A stretch of 64,000 nucleotides of DNA from Bog-756 sp963703145 (GTDB lineage Bacteria; Actinomycetota; Acidimicrobiia; Acidimicrobiales; RAAP-2), in the NCBI GenBank assembly GCA_963703145.1, contig OY969793.1, positions 3,720,001 through 3,784,000 of the forward strand, read 5' to 3'. The notes below the pieces were generated by a model. The model did no database searches. It saw nothing but the letters and a program-made list of their open reading frames with translations, and had not been told where the DNA came from. This document shows positions 50,593 to 59,949 of this stretch, one piece after another. Within the stretch, counting starts at the first letter, position 1, and each line of letters opens with the position of its first letter. Both the position numbers and the translations under genes were made by a program.

Positions 50593-52074
50593 TCAGGCAC
50601 TCGGCCAGGCGATCGATTTGACCTCGAGGTACTGGTCGAATCCCGCGATACCGTTCTGCCGGCCGACACCGCTGTCCTTGAATCCCCCAAAGGGGACATC
50701 CGCGCCGTACCAGACACCGCCGTTGACCCCCATGGTCCCGGCGCGGACCCGTCGAGCCACGGCGAGGGACCGCTCCAGGGACGCCGACGAAACGGCCCCG
50801 CTCAGTCCGTAGGAGCTCTCGTTGGCGATGCGGACAGCATCGTCATCGTCCTCGAACGGAATGACAACGAGGACGGGACCGAAGATCTCCTCTTGGGCGA
50901 TGGTCATGGTGTTGTCGACGTTGGTGAACATGGTGGGCTCGACGAAGAATCCCTTGGGCATGTCCTTTGGACGGCCTCCGCCGACGGCCAGCGTGGCACC
51001 CTCGTTCACGCCGGTCTCGATGTAGCCGAGGACCCGGCTCCGCTGCTTTGCGCTGATCAGTGGCCCCATCATCACATCGGGGCGCTGGGGATCACCGTAG
51101 GGCACCATGGCCAGGTACTCCTTGAGGAGCTCCACACCTTCGTCGTAGCGTGAGCGGGGCAGCAGCATCCGGGTGGGGATGGCGCAACCCTGCCCGGCGT
51201 GGGCGCATACGGCCAGGCCCACCAGGAGGTCGGTGGCGAAGTCGGCGTCATCGAGGATGATGGCGGCAGACTTGCCCCCGAGCTCGAGAAACAGCCGCTT
51301 CATGGTGGCCGCACCCTTCTCCATGATCCGCTTCCCGACCACCGTTGAACCGGTGAAGGAGATCAGATCGACCTGCGGCGAGACCGTCAGCTCTTCCCCG
51401 ACCAGGTGGTCCGCCGAGGTGACGACGTTGACGACACCGGCAGGGAAGTCGGTGCGTTCGGCGATCAGCCGGCCGATGAAGGTGGCGTTCCACGGCGTGT
51501 CGGGCGCAGGCTTCAGCACCACGGTGTTGCCGGTGGCGAGCGCCTGTCCCAACTTGGCCAGCGTCACTTCGAAGGGGAAGTTCCATGGGGTGATGGCCCC
51601 GACGACGCCCACCGGTTCTTTCACCACGAGGCGGGCGTTCCGACCACCTCGGAAGTCAGCGGCATCGGGGAGCCTGGTCTCCCACTCAAATTCGTCGATC
51701 AGCTTGGCGGGGTAGCGCAGGGCATCGGCGAGGGGGACGGTGAGCTGGGGTCCGTCGGTGAGCATCCGCGGGCAACCCACCTCGAGGATGAGTTGCTCCC
51801 GTAGTTGCTCCTGTTCGTCCTCCAGTGCCTGCTGCAGCTGCTCGAGGCAGTGCTTTCGCAAGGCACCGTCCGTCGACCACGCGGTCTCGTCGAACGCCCG
51901 GCGCGCCGCACCGATGGCCCGCTGCATGTCGGCGGCAGAGGCATCAGCCACCTGGCCGAGTACCTCCTCGGTGGCCGGATTGATGTTGTCGAAGGTGGCG
52001 CCGCTCTCGGCGTCGACCAGTTTGCCATCGATGAGCATGCTGGTTTCAGGATTGATCTGCACGGTGTCAGCCAC
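50593..52074 (-). CDS. Aldehyde dehydrogenase
   Basis: A 493-residue NAD(P)-dependent aldehyde dehydrogenase, full length and undamaged, unlike its relative at 35938. Signatures: N-terminal MLIDGKLVDAESGATFDNINPATEE, PWNFPFE, FTGSTVVGKRIM, catalytic Glu in LELGGKS, nucleophile Cys297 in AGQGCAIPTR, EEIFGPVLVV and the C-terminal VPFGGFKDSGVGRQNG. The GTG at 52074 follows GGGGGAG. Stands alone with long upstream DNA, divergent from the SDR-thiolase genes. Confidence 0.94.
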   Translation of the reverse strand: MADTVQINPETSMLIDGKLVDAESGATFDNINPATEEVLGQVADASAADMQRAIGAARRAFDETAWSTDGALRKHCLEQLQQALEDEQEQLREQLILEVGCPRMLTDGPQLTVPLADALRYPAKLIDEFEWETRLPDAADFRGGRNARLVVKEPVGVVGAITPWNFPFEVTLAKLGQALATGNTVVLKPAPDTPWNATFIGRLIAERTDFPAGVVNVVTSADHLVGEELTVSPQVDLISFTGSTVVGKRIMEKGAATMKRLFLELGGKSAAIILDDADFATDLLVGLAVCAHAGQGCAIPTRMLLPRSRYDEGVELLKEYLAMVPYGDPQRPDVMMGPLISAKQRSRVLGYIETGVNEGATLAVGGGRPKDMPKGFFVEPTMFTNVDNTMTIAQEEIFGPVLVVIPFEDDDDAVRIANESSYGLSGAVSSASLERSLAVARRVRAGTMGVNGGVWYGADVPFGGFKDSGVGRQNGIAGFDQYLEVKSIAWPSA

Positions 52075-52400
52075 GGCACTCCCCCGATTCGGCCGCTGTG
52101 TCCGACCGATGTCGATATTGACGTTGTTCGACTAGAAGAATACCGTTTCCATGGTGGTGCGCAACTTGACGATCGAGGCTGGTGGCTGGTCAAGCTGCGG
52201 CGGAACCATCTATTCGGATCGGCGATGGAGGGCGATCACCACCCTAGGACGAGAGCATGTGAAGATGCCCCTCTTCAGCTGAGAACTGGGTTCTGAGACC
52301 GTGGCCCATGCCCAGAGCGGCGACGGGGCCGGCCCTTCGACAGGTAGTTCGGGGCCGCGATGCAGTGACGAGTGAGGACAGCGAGAAAGCGGTAGGCCCG
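52075..52400. promoter_or_regulatory. Divergent upstream region (aldehyde dehydrogenase / SDR)
   Basis: About 325 bases without a gene. The ribosome site GGGGGAG for the leftward gene lies at its left end. An AT-rich patch (52117-52146) probably holds promoter elements, but none is assignable. Confidence 0.3.
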
Positions 52401-53172
52401 ATGAACATGGAAGGAAGGGCGGCGATCGTCACCGGTGGCGCGGGTGGCCTCGGCTCCGCCACCGTCAGACGTCTGGCCGGGATCGGCCTGCGGGTGGTCG
52501 TGTTCGACCTCGACGCCGGTCGTGCCCAGGACCTCGCTGATGTGGTGGGGAACGGGGCAGTAGGCGTGGGCGGGGACGTGACGGTCGACAACAACGTGGC
52601 CGCAGCGATCGATGCGGCAACCACCCTGGGCCCACTGTCGGTGCTGGTGAACGTGGCCGGCGGCGGTGTGGGCGGGGGACGTACGGTCGCCCGGGGCGGC
52701 ATCCCCCATGACATGGAGTCGTTCGTCAAGACGATGGAGATGAACGCTGTCGGCACGTTCAACGTGACAAGGCTCGTCGCCGCCGCCATGGGCCCGATCG
52801 AGCCGGATGGGGACGGCCAGCGAGGCGTGGTGGTCAATACGTCCTCGATCGCCGGCATGGAGGGCAAGAGCGGTCAGGTGGCCTACGCCGCGGCCAAAGG
52901 GGCCATTCTCGGGATGACATTGCCCATGGCGCGCGATCTGGCGCCGATGGGGATCCGGGTGTGCGCCATCGCCCCGGGGACCATGGGCACCCCACTGATG
53001 CTGGGAGCGCTCGAACACATGAAGCGGGACCCCTCTGAGGGCATCGTCTTCCCGAAGCGGATGGGTCACCCCGAGGAGTTCGCCCTACTCGTCGAATCAA
53101 TCGTGCTGCAACCCGTACTTGAACGGGGAGAACATCCGTCTCGACGGGGCACTCCGCTTCAACGCCAACTGA
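52401..53172 (+). pseudogene. 3-hydroxyacyl-CoA dehydrogenase type-2-like SDR with a +1 frameshift
   Basis: About 256 residues if repaired. MEGRAAIVTGGAGGLGSATVRRL, VVNTSSIAGMEGKSGQVAYAAAKGAI (catalytic Ser and Y-x-x-x-K; given as INTSS-type VNTSSIAG and YAAAK) and the run GMTLPMARDLAPMGIRV are characteristic of HSD17B10-like enzymes. After LVESIV an extra base at about 53106 breaks the frame; the alternative frame gives NPYLNGENIRLDGALRFNAN and a TGA at 53170-53172, exactly the normal C-terminus. Read as written it fuses to the thiolase, which I reject. Confidence 0.85.
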
Positions 53173-53252
53173 TGGATGCGAGGGTCCCCGATGGTGTGCA
53201 CCGTCAGGGATGGACGCTCCAGGAGCCTGGAGCCGAGAGCAATGGAGAACCG

Positions 53253-54431
53253 ATGACTGATGCCGTGATCCTGTCCGCTTGCCGAACGGCGATCGGCACC
53301 GCATTCCGAGGGAGCCTGACCGAGACCTCGGCGTTCGACCTCGCCGAGGTCGTGGTGGCCGAGGCATTGCGACGGTCCTCGCTCGAGGTCTCCGATATCG
53401 ACGACGTCGTGCTGGGCGAGGGTCTGTACGGGGGAGGCGTGATCGCCCGGTATGTCGCCATCACGCAGGGCATGGTCCGGGTCCCTGGAATGTCCGTCAA
53501 CCGGCACTGTGCTGCCGGGCTCACCGCCGTCCAGGTGGCTGCGGCCGACATCCGCGCCGGCATGGCCGATGCCGTCATCGCCGGCGGCACGAACTCCGCC
53601 TCCACCTCCCCGGCGAGCATGTACCGCACCCCGGGCACCGAGGACGTCGTCGAACGTTGGATGCCACCCACCCACCCGGAGACTCCCGACGCGCCAACGC
53701 TCGACATGTCGATCACCGTGGGCTGGAACACGGCCGTGGAGGCGGGAATCAGTCGAGAGGCCATGGATGCGTGGGCGCTCCGGTCGCATGAGCGGGCCAT
53801 CGCCGCCATCGACGAGGGCCGCTTCCTCGACGAGATCGTCCCCATGAAGATCACCCTCAAGGACGGTCAGGTGGTGCAGTGGGACATCGATGAGCATCCC
53901 CGCCGGACCAGTTCGGCGGAGAAGATGGCGTCATTGAAGGTCCTCCACCCCGAGATCCCGGGGTTCTCGATCACGGCGGGTAACGCCGCAGGTGCCAACG
54001 ACGCTGCGGCGGCGCTGACCGTCGCATCCTCGGCCCTCGCCGAGGAACGCGGTCTCGAGCCCCTGGCCGTCATCCGGTCGTGGGCATCGGTCGGCGTCGA
54101 GCCGGCCAGGACGGGGATGGCCCCCATCGAAGCCATCCCGGCCGCACTCGATCGGGCCGGTCTGTCGATCAGCGATGTCAGCCTCTTCGAGATCAACGAG
54201 GCCTTCGCGTCAGTTCCCGTGGCCACCTGTCGGGCCCTCGGTCTCGACGAAGACATCGTCAACATCTCTGGCAGTGGGTGCTCGCTGGGCCACCCGGTGG
54301 CCGCAACCGGAGCCAGGATGCTCGCCACCATGGTCTACGAACTCCGCCGCCGAGGCGGAGGCATCGGTGTGGCGTCGATGTGCGCCGGCGGTGGCATGGG
54401 CTCGGCGATGGTGATTGACGTGCCCGGCTGA
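53253..54431 (+). CDS. Acetyl-CoA acetyltransferase (thiolase)
   Basis: A 392-residue thiolase that cleaves 3-ketoacyl-CoA, the last step of beta-oxidation. The nucleophile is Cys86 (NRHCAAGL), with NEAF (residue about 310), GSGCSLGHPVAATGARM and the second Cys in SMCAGGGMGSA, all intact. The ATG at 53253 follows TGGAG. The gap from the real SDR stop is 80 bases, so it is probably the second gene of that operon rather than part of a fused protein. Confidence 0.94.
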   Translation: MTDAVILSACRTAIGTAFRGSLTETSAFDLAEVVVAEALRRSSLEVSDIDDVVLGEGLYGGGVIARYVAITQGMVRVPGMSVNRHCAAGLTAVQVAAADIRAGMADAVIAGGTNSASTSPASMYRTPGTEDVVERWMPPTHPETPDAPTLDMSITVGWNTAVEAGISREAMDAWALRSHERAIAAIDEGRFLDEIVPMKITLKDGQVVQWDIDEHPRRTSSAEKMASLKVLHPEIPGFSITAGNAAGANDAAAALTVASSALAEERGLEPLAVIRSWASVGVEPARTGMAPIEAIPAALDRAGLSISDVSLFEINEAFASVPVATCRALGLDEDIVNISGSGCSLGHPVAATGARMLATMVYELRRRGGGIGVASMCAGGGMGSAMVIDVPG

Positions 54432-54453
54432 CCACCGGGACGGGCGAGGTGCC

Positions 54454-55200
54454 TCAGGTCGGGGGTCGGGGCACGACGGCGACGGCGGGGATGCAGGCGC
54501 TCGCTCCGCAGCGCAAGACGGTGTCGACGACGCTGACGAGCTCTTCCACCTCCAACAGCGATCCGACGATGTACTGACGGGCACTCCAGATGGTGCCCAT
54601 CTCGACGGCGAGTTCGGGGTCCCAGCTGTTGGCGAACCCGGTCATCGCGTCACCCTCCCCACCAGCACAGTCCCCGACGGTGACTTGGGTGAAGCCGACT
54701 CCTGGGTGCTCGCCCCGCCACGCCTCCACCAACTTGTTGAGGGCGGCCTTGCTCACCGCGTAAGCGCCAAGGCCCGGGAACGCAGGGGTGAGCGATGCGC
54801 TGGTCGACGACAGGTATGCGGCCGCGCCACTCGAAGCCGTGAGGTGGGGCACAGCGGCTGCGGTCACCAGCGAGGCCCCGATGACATTGGTGTCCAACAG
54901 GTTCCTCCACGTGGCGGTGTCCATGTCGGCCAGTCGGGCGAGCGGCCCGATCCCGGTGGCGTAGACCAATGCGTCAATCCCCCCGAGGTGCTCCGCCGCT
55001 TGATCGATGGCCGAGCGGGCCGATGCCTCGTCGGTGACGTCGCAGGCGATGGCCACGGCACCAGGGCCACTCTCGGCGGCCGCGTCGGCGAGACGGTCCT
55101 TCCGCCGAGCCATCAGAGCCACCGTCGCGCCCCGCTTCCCCAAACCGATGGCCAGACAACGGCCCAGTCCACTGGATGCTCCAACGACGACTGTTCTCAT
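54454..55200 (-). CDS. Short-chain dehydrogenase/reductase
   Basis: A 248-residue SDR: GASSGLGRCLA (GxxxGxG), MARRKDRL at the nucleotide end, CDVTD, ATGIGPL, catalytic Ser in LSSTSASL and Tyr/Lys in YAVSKAALNKL. The C-terminal part (about 175-248) includes DCAGGEGDAMTGFANSW, not a known specificity signature. It converges with the thiolase and lies 43 bases downstream of the P450 stop on the same strand, so the two may be co-transcribed. Confidence 0.88.
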   Translation of the reverse strand: MRTVVVGASSGLGRCLAIGLGKRGATVALMARRKDRLADAAAESGPGAVAIACDVTDEASARSAIDQAAEHLGGIDALVYATGIGPLARLADMDTATWRNLLDTNVIGASLVTAAAVPHLTASSGAAAYLSSTSASLTPAFPGLGAYAVSKAALNKLVEAWRGEHPGVGFTQVTVGDCAGGEGDAMTGFANSWDPELAVEMGTIWSARQYIVGSLLEVEELVSVVDTVLRCGASACIPAVAVVPRPPT

Positions 55201-55243
55201 GGGTTCCGTCTTTCGCTCGATCGCTTGTCGGTCTCAGTGTGCA

Positions 55244-56443
55244 TCACGGGACGAGGACCGGAAGGCATTCCCAGCCCCGCACCGTCGAGGTCCTCGCCTG
55301 CTTGGCATGGTCCCAGTCGACCTCCCATGCGGGGAATCGCTGCAGTACCTCATCAAGGGCCACTCGGCCTTCGAGACGTGCCAACGCGGCGCCGAGGCAG
55401 AAATGCAGGCCATACCCGAATGCCAGATGGTGGTCGATCTTGCGGGTGACGTCGAAGCGGTCGCCCTCGGGGAACTTCCGGTCGTCGCGGTTACCTGAGC
55501 CGTTCAGGAGGAGGATCGCGCTCCCTTGGGGGACGATCTGGCCCTGATGCTCGACATCCTGGGTCACGTAGCGCGCCTGCACCGGTGAGGGTGATTCGAA
55601 GCGGAGGAGCTCCTCGATGGCACCCGGCACAAGGTCACGGTTCTCGACCAGCTTGGCCCGCTCGTCGGGATGGTCGGCGAGCACCTTCCCCGTCCACCCG
55701 ATGAGGCGGGTCGTGGTCTCGTTGCCCGCCGCGGCCAGCAGGTTGATCACGTTGATGACCTCGGTGCGAGTGAGGCGACGGGTCGTCCCGGTCTCGTCCT
55801 CGAACTCGGCTTGGAGCAGCTCGGTCATGAGGTCGTCCGATGGGTGCTGTGCCCGCCAGTCGATGTAGGCGTCGAAGCTGCTGGTTTGGAGTTCGGCGCC
55901 GAAGTTGGAGGGGTCGGGCATGGTCCCGTCTTCCAGCCGAAGCCCGTCGTCGATGTTGTCCCGGATCTCCTCTTGGTCCTGCTCCGGGATGCCGAGCAGC
56001 ATCCCGATGGTTCGCATCGGCATCTGGGCCCCGAGGTCGGCGATGAAGTCGAAGCCGCCGGAACCCATCAGCGGATCGAGACTGCGGGCGCAGAATTCGC
56101 GTACCTTCGGCTCGATGGCGTTCATCTTCCGAGGAGTGAACACACGGGACAACAATCCCCGGTGGAGGTTGTGCCCCGGTGGGTCCTCGAAGATGATCGA
56201 CCCCGGTGGGATCTCGAAGTCACTCTTGATGAGTTCGAGGAGGCTGCCCTTCGCCGAGCTGTAGGTCTTCCAGTCCATCAGACCGCGCTCGACGTCCTCG
56301 AACCGGCTCACCGCATAGAAGTCGTACTTGTCGTTGTAGTACAGGGGGGTCTCGTCGCGGAGTCGTCGCCAGATCGGGTAGGGATCGGAGTCGATGTCGA
56401 AGTCGTAGGGGTCGTAGTACACGTCGGGGTCGGTCGTTGTCAC
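55244..56443 (-). CDS. Cytochrome P450
   Basis: A 399-residue P450: N-terminus YDPYDFDIDSDPYPIWRRLRDE, I-helix AAGNETTTRLIGWTG (AGNETT), K-helix EELLRFES, heme loop FGYGLHFCLGAALARLEG with Cys349 as axial ligand. The sequence is clearly different from the P450s at 20260 and 38439. It lies beside the remnants of an aldehyde dehydrogenase and an amidohydrolase, as the P450 at 38439 lies beside intact ones. A partner ferredoxin would be needed; the nearest is at 32523. Confidence 0.94.
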   Translation of the reverse strand: MTTTDPDVYYDPYDFDIDSDPYPIWRRLRDETPLYYNDKYDFYAVSRFEDVERGLMDWKTYSSAKGSLLELIKSDFEIPPGSIIFEDPPGHNLHRGLLSRVFTPRKMNAIEPKVREFCARSLDPLMGSGGFDFIADLGAQMPMRTIGMLLGIPEQDQEEIRDNIDDGLRLEDGTMPDPSNFGAELQTSSFDAYIDWRAQHPSDDLMTELLQAEFEDETGTTRRLTRTEVINVINLLAAAGNETTTRLIGWTGKVLADHPDERAKLVENRDLVPGAIEELLRFESPSPVQARYVTQDVEHQGQIVPQGSAILLLNGSGNRDDRKFPEGDRFDVTRKIDHHLAFGYGLHFCLGAALARLEGRVALDEVLQRFPAWEVDWDHAKQARTSTVRGWECLPVLVP

Positions 56444-56513
56444 GTCACTCCTTTTCTGAAGGGGGCTGGCCCGAGTGGGTGTCGACGGGTCAGTGTGTTG
56501 ATCACCAGCGCGC

Positions 56514-56701
56514 TCATGGCGTCGGAGCTACGGAGATGGCCTTGAGCTCGAGATACCCGTCAAAGCCCTCACGGCCCACGGCCGATGCCGCTCGCATCTT
56601 GCCCCCGAAGGGAGCCGCAGGGTCCATGCTGTCCGCTCACCACCCACGAAGAAACGCCGTTGCTCAGCCACTGAACCCCCAGAGCATCCTGTCGCGCTCA
56701 T
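56514..56701 (-). pseudogene. Aldehyde dehydrogenase remnant (both ends kept, middle deleted)
   Basis: About 188 bases. Reading left, QRRFFVGGE matches the N-terminus of aldehyde dehydrogenases (DRFFIGGEW in the relative at 37435). In another frame directly after it follows DPAAPFGG, then AVGREGFDGYLELKAIS and a TGA at 56516-56514, which is the C-terminal end of the family (APFGGxxxSGxGREGGxxGLxxYLExK). Some 1.2 kb of the middle, with the catalytic Cys and Glu, is missing. This is an internal deletion, so a true pseudogene. Confidence 0.72.
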
Positions 56702-56945
56702 CCCCACGATAGACCGCGTCAATGGAACATGGAATGGCGGTTACTCTAGACCAAGAAGAGGATTCTCACACTTTCCGAGGTGGCGGTCGTGGGCGGCATG
56801 GAGGCGACATCCGCCGTCCCGCATGTTCCGGTCGAAGTGAAGACCGAACAGGTGCTCGGTACCTAGGGAGTGGCGATCACCGGTTCTGCAACGGTACTCT
56901 CATTTGCAAATAGGAACGTTCTCACCACCGAACTGCGAGGGCACC

Positions 56946-57143
56946 ATGGCAGCGCAACCGCTCCACACCCCGGTTTTCGACGCCGACACCCACCGCTACG
57001 AGACCCATGACTCGTTGACCGAGCTCCTGGCGGACCGGTACCGGGGCATGATCGACGACGTGGATGTCCGGGGCCGAATCAAGATCGCGGGCGGCAATCT
57101 GGCCCGACACACACAGGCCGATGATGCCGTGTTGTGGAGATGA
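56946..57143 (+). pseudogene. Amidohydrolase N-terminal remnant
   Basis: A 65-residue open frame whose VFDADTHRYETHDSLTEL and DVRGRIKIAG sections align with the N-terminus of the amidohydrolase at 33264 (FDADNHLYETEDALTRYL, VKGRTKIA). It stops by TGA at 57141-57143, and the ATGA overlaps the acyl-CoA synthetase start at 57140. The second His, the metal Asp and the barrel are absent, so it has no function as an enzyme. Upstream GAACGTTC (56914-56921) is an 8-bp palindrome. Confidence 0.72.
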
Positions 57144-58744
57144 CCCCGAGGACCACAGGCCCGCCGGTCGGCATCCCTTCGATGGTCGCGGCCTCGGCAG
57201 CCCGCTTCGGGCCGAAGCCGGCCATCGTCGACGGTGACACCGAGATCACGTATGCCGAGCTCGTCGAACGATCCAGGCGGTTCGGCGCCGCCCTGGTGGC
57301 GTCGGGGATCGGGCCCGGGGACCGGGTGGCCATCTGGGCCCAGAACAGCGCCGAGTGGATTGTCGCCGCGCTCGGCCTCTTCGCCGCCGGTGCCGTGCTT
57401 GTCCCCATCAACACGCGGTTCAAAGGAGCCGAGGCCGCCGACATCCTGAGGCGGAGTCGGGCCCGCGTGCTGGTGACCGTCACCGATTTCCTCGGCACCG
57501 ACTACGTGACCATGCTCTCCGACACCGGGGTGGAGCTGCCGCACCTGGCCACCGTCGTCGCCGCCGACGGTGGGTCCCGGGCGGCTGCCGAACCGTGGGA
57601 CGAGTGGACGGACCGTGCCACCGAGGAGGCGCTGGCCGAGGTCGATCGATGCAGCGCCACGATCGGGGCTGACGATCCCTCCGACATCTTGTTCACCTCG
57701 GGAACCACGGGTATCCCCAAAGGGGTGGTCCAGACCCATGGCCGAACGCTCCAGGTGGCCACGGACTGGGTCTCCATGACCGGGCTGAATGCCGATGACC
57801 GCTACTTGATGGTCAATCCGTACTTCCACATGTTCGGACTGAAGGCTGGCATCCTTGCCGCCGTCTGCGCCGGTGCCACCATGTTGCCGGTTCCGGTGTT
57901 CGACGTCGACGGCGTCCTGGCGATGGTGGCCGAGCACGGGGTGACGGTCCTTCCCGGGCCCCCGACCTTGTACCAAGGGATCCTCGACCATCCGGATCGA
58001 TCCGCCTACGACCTGTCCACCCTCCGGGTGGCCGTGACCGGAGCAGCCGACATCCCGGTGGAGCTCATCCGCAGGCTGGACGAAGAGTCGACGTTCTCCA
58101 CCATCATCACCGGTTATGGGTTGACCGAAGGCGGCACGGCGGCGGCTACGTCACCGGGGGACGATGTCGAGACCATCGCCACCACGGTCGGGCGGCCCCG
58201 CCCCGGGTTCGAGCTGCGGATCGTCGACGACCGGGACGTCGACCAGCCCCCTGGCGCTCCGGGGGAGATCCTCCTACGGGGAGGAAGCATCATGTCCCAC
58301 TACCTCGACGACCCCGAGGCAACGTCTGCGGCACTCTCCCTCGACGGCTGGCTGCGCACGGGCGATCTCGGTGTCGTCGACCCTTCGGGCTACCTGCGGA
58401 TCGTCGGGAGGTCGAAGGACATGTACATCGTCGGTGGCTTCAACGCCTATCCGGCGGAGATCGAGAATGCCCTCCTGCGACACCCCGATGTCCAACAGGT
58501 CGCGGTGATCGGCGTTCCTGACGAACGCCTCGGCGAGGTGGGTATGGCCTTTGCCGTCCTGTCGCCGGGGGCCTCGCTCACCGGACAGGACCTCATCGCC
58601 TGGAGCCGTGACGAGATGGCCAACTACAAGGTTCCCCGATTCGTCGAGCTCGTCGACGAACTGCCCCTCAACGCCACCGGCAAGGTCGTGAAGGAGCTCC
58701 TCCGGGAGCAGGCGGCCCGACGCCGCGCCCAGGCACCGGCGTGA
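57140..58744 (+). CDS. Acyl-CoA synthetase (FadD3-like)
   Basis: A 534-residue AMP-forming ligase: ATP motif SDILFTSGTTGIPKGV, VNPYFHMFGLKAGILA and VTVLPGPPTLYQG, GYGLTEG, WLRTGDLG, the hinge GRSKDMYIVGGFNAYPAEIE and the catalytic Lys in NATGKVVK. The PYFHMFGLKAGIL and VLPGPPTLYQ segments match, from memory, FadD3 of actinobacterial sterol-ring catabolism closely. It activates a carboxylic acid. ATG 57140 overlaps the remnant stop (ATGA), so the upstream junction is probably recent. It overlaps CaiB by 4 nt. Confidence 0.92.
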   Translation: MTPRTTGPPVGIPSMVAASAARFGPKPAIVDGDTEITYAELVERSRRFGAALVASGIGPGDRVAIWAQNSAEWIVAALGLFAAGAVLVPINTRFKGAEAADILRRSRARVLVTVTDFLGTDYVTMLSDTGVELPHLATVVAADGGSRAAAEPWDEWTDRATEEALAEVDRCSATIGADDPSDILFTSGTTGIPKGVVQTHGRTLQVATDWVSMTGLNADDRYLMVNPYFHMFGLKAGILAAVCAGATMLPVPVFDVDGVLAMVAEHGVTVLPGPPTLYQGILDHPDRSAYDLSTLRVAVTGAADIPVELIRRLDEESTFSTIITGYGLTEGGTAAATSPGDDVETIATTVGRPRPGFELRIVDDRDVDQPPGAPGEILLRGGSIMSHYLDDPEATSAALSLDGWLRTGDLGVVDPSGYLRIVGRSKDMYIVGGFNAYPAEIENALLRHPDVQQVAVIGVPDERLGEVGMAFAVLSPGASLTGQDLIAWSRDEMANYKVPRFVELVDELPLNATGKVVKELLREQAARRRAQAPA

Positions 58745-59949
58745 GCGAACCCACCGCACACGGCCTGTCCGCCCTGGCCGACCTGCGCGTCGTCGAGCTC
58801 GGCGTGTGGGTCGCGGCCCCCTCGGCCGCCGCCCTGTTGGCGGACTGGGGTGCCGAGGTGATCAAAGTCGAGGCCCGCACCGGGGATCCCATGCGGAACG
58901 TCTTCGGCTCCATCGGGATCGCCGGTGACCTGCCGAACCCGGCATTCGCCCTCGACAACCGGGGGAAGCGCAGCGTGGTCCTCGACCTCCGCGACCCGAC
59001 CGACCGCCAGCATCTGGAGGATCTCCTCGCCACCGCCGACGTGTTCATCAGCAACCTCCGACCCGATGCCCTCGACAACCTCGACCTCGAACCACACGCA
59101 ACGGTCGCACGTCACCCCCGGCTGATCTACTGCAGTGTCAGTGGCTACGGCCTCAATGGTGAGGAGCGGAACCGGCCCACCTACGACATCGGCGCCTTTT
59201 GGGCCCGGTCCGGCCTGGCCGTGCAGATGGCCGGTGAAGACGGCAGCCCGCTCAACGCCCGAGGAGGCATCGGAGACCACATCACAGGACTTGCCGCCCT
59301 TGCCGGCATCCTCGCCGCCGTCCTCGAGCAACGCCAGACCGGCACCGGTCGGGTGGTGGAGGTGTCCCTCCTCCGCACGGGCGCCTATGTGCTCGGATGG
59401 GATCTGGGGCTGCAGATGGCGCTGGGCAAGGTGGCCGGTGCCGAGCCCCGCCACCGCAACCAGTCGCCGCTGATGAACCCCTACCGGGCCGCCGACGGTC
59501 GCTGGTTCTTCTTCACTGGACTCGAGGCCGGCCGCCACATCGCATCGGTATGCCGCGCCATCGGCCGCCCTGACCTGTTGGGCGACGAGCGCTTTGCCAA
59601 CGCGTCCGCCATCCGCAGGCACCGAAGCGAGGTCATTGCCATCCTCGACGAGGTCATTGCCCAGCGGCCGCTCGCCGAATGGGTCGAGCGGTTCGACGCC
59701 GAAGGGGTGTGGTGGGCGCCGGCCCAGTCGCCGGCCGAGGTGGTGGAGGATGCCCAGTTGCTGGCCAATGACGGCTTCGTCACGGTCGAGGGGGGCGCCC
59801 TGCGGTCGGTCAACGGCCCGGTCAGCTTCTCCGACGCCGTCCGGGACCCTGATCCCGGTGTCCCACTCCTCGGGGAACACACCGCCGAGGTGTTGCAGGA
59901 GTTGGCCGAACGATCCAACGACGGTCCGGTCGGCTACGACGAGCGCTGA
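58741..59949 (+). CDS. CaiB/BaiF-family CoA-transferase
   Basis: A 402-residue class III CoA-transferase: LADLRVVELGVWVAAPSAAALLADWGAEVIKVE (abridged: LLADWGAEVIKVE), DNRGKRSVVLDL, active-site Asp in TYDIGAFWARSGLA and GGIGDHITGLAALAG. GTG 58741 overlaps the ligase stop (GTGA), so the two are one operon. Its C-terminus converges on and overlaps the FadE at 59934 by 16 nt. Substrate not assignable; together with the ligase it makes and transfers acyl-CoA. Confidence 0.93.
   Translation: MSEPTAHGLSALADLRVVELGVWVAAPSAAALLADWGAEVIKVEARTGDPMRNVFGSIGIAGDLPNPAFALDNRGKRSVVLDLRDPTDRQHLEDLLATADVFISNLRPDALDNLDLEPHATVARHPRLIYCSVSGYGLNGEERNRPTYDIGAFWARSGLAVQMAGEDGSPLNARGGIGDHITGLAALAGILAAVLEQRQTGTGRVVEVSLLRTGAYVLGWDLGLQMALGKVAGAEPRHRNQSPLMNPYRAADGRWFFFTGLEAGRHIASVCRAIGRPDLLGDERFANASAIRRHRSEVIAILDEVIAQRPLAEWVERFDAEGVWWAPAQSPAEVVEDAQLLANDGFVTVEGGALRSVNGPVSFSDAVRDPDPGVPLLGEHTAEVLQELAERSNDGPVGYDER

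Noticed and set aside
52308..54431. A 707-residue SDR-thiolase fusion protein
   Set aside because: The SDR C-terminus lies in another frame after an extra base at 53106, so the fusion is a frameshift effect.
56914..56921. GAACGTTC palindrome as an operator
   Set aside because: Eight-base palindromes occur by chance, and the gene it precedes is a remnant.
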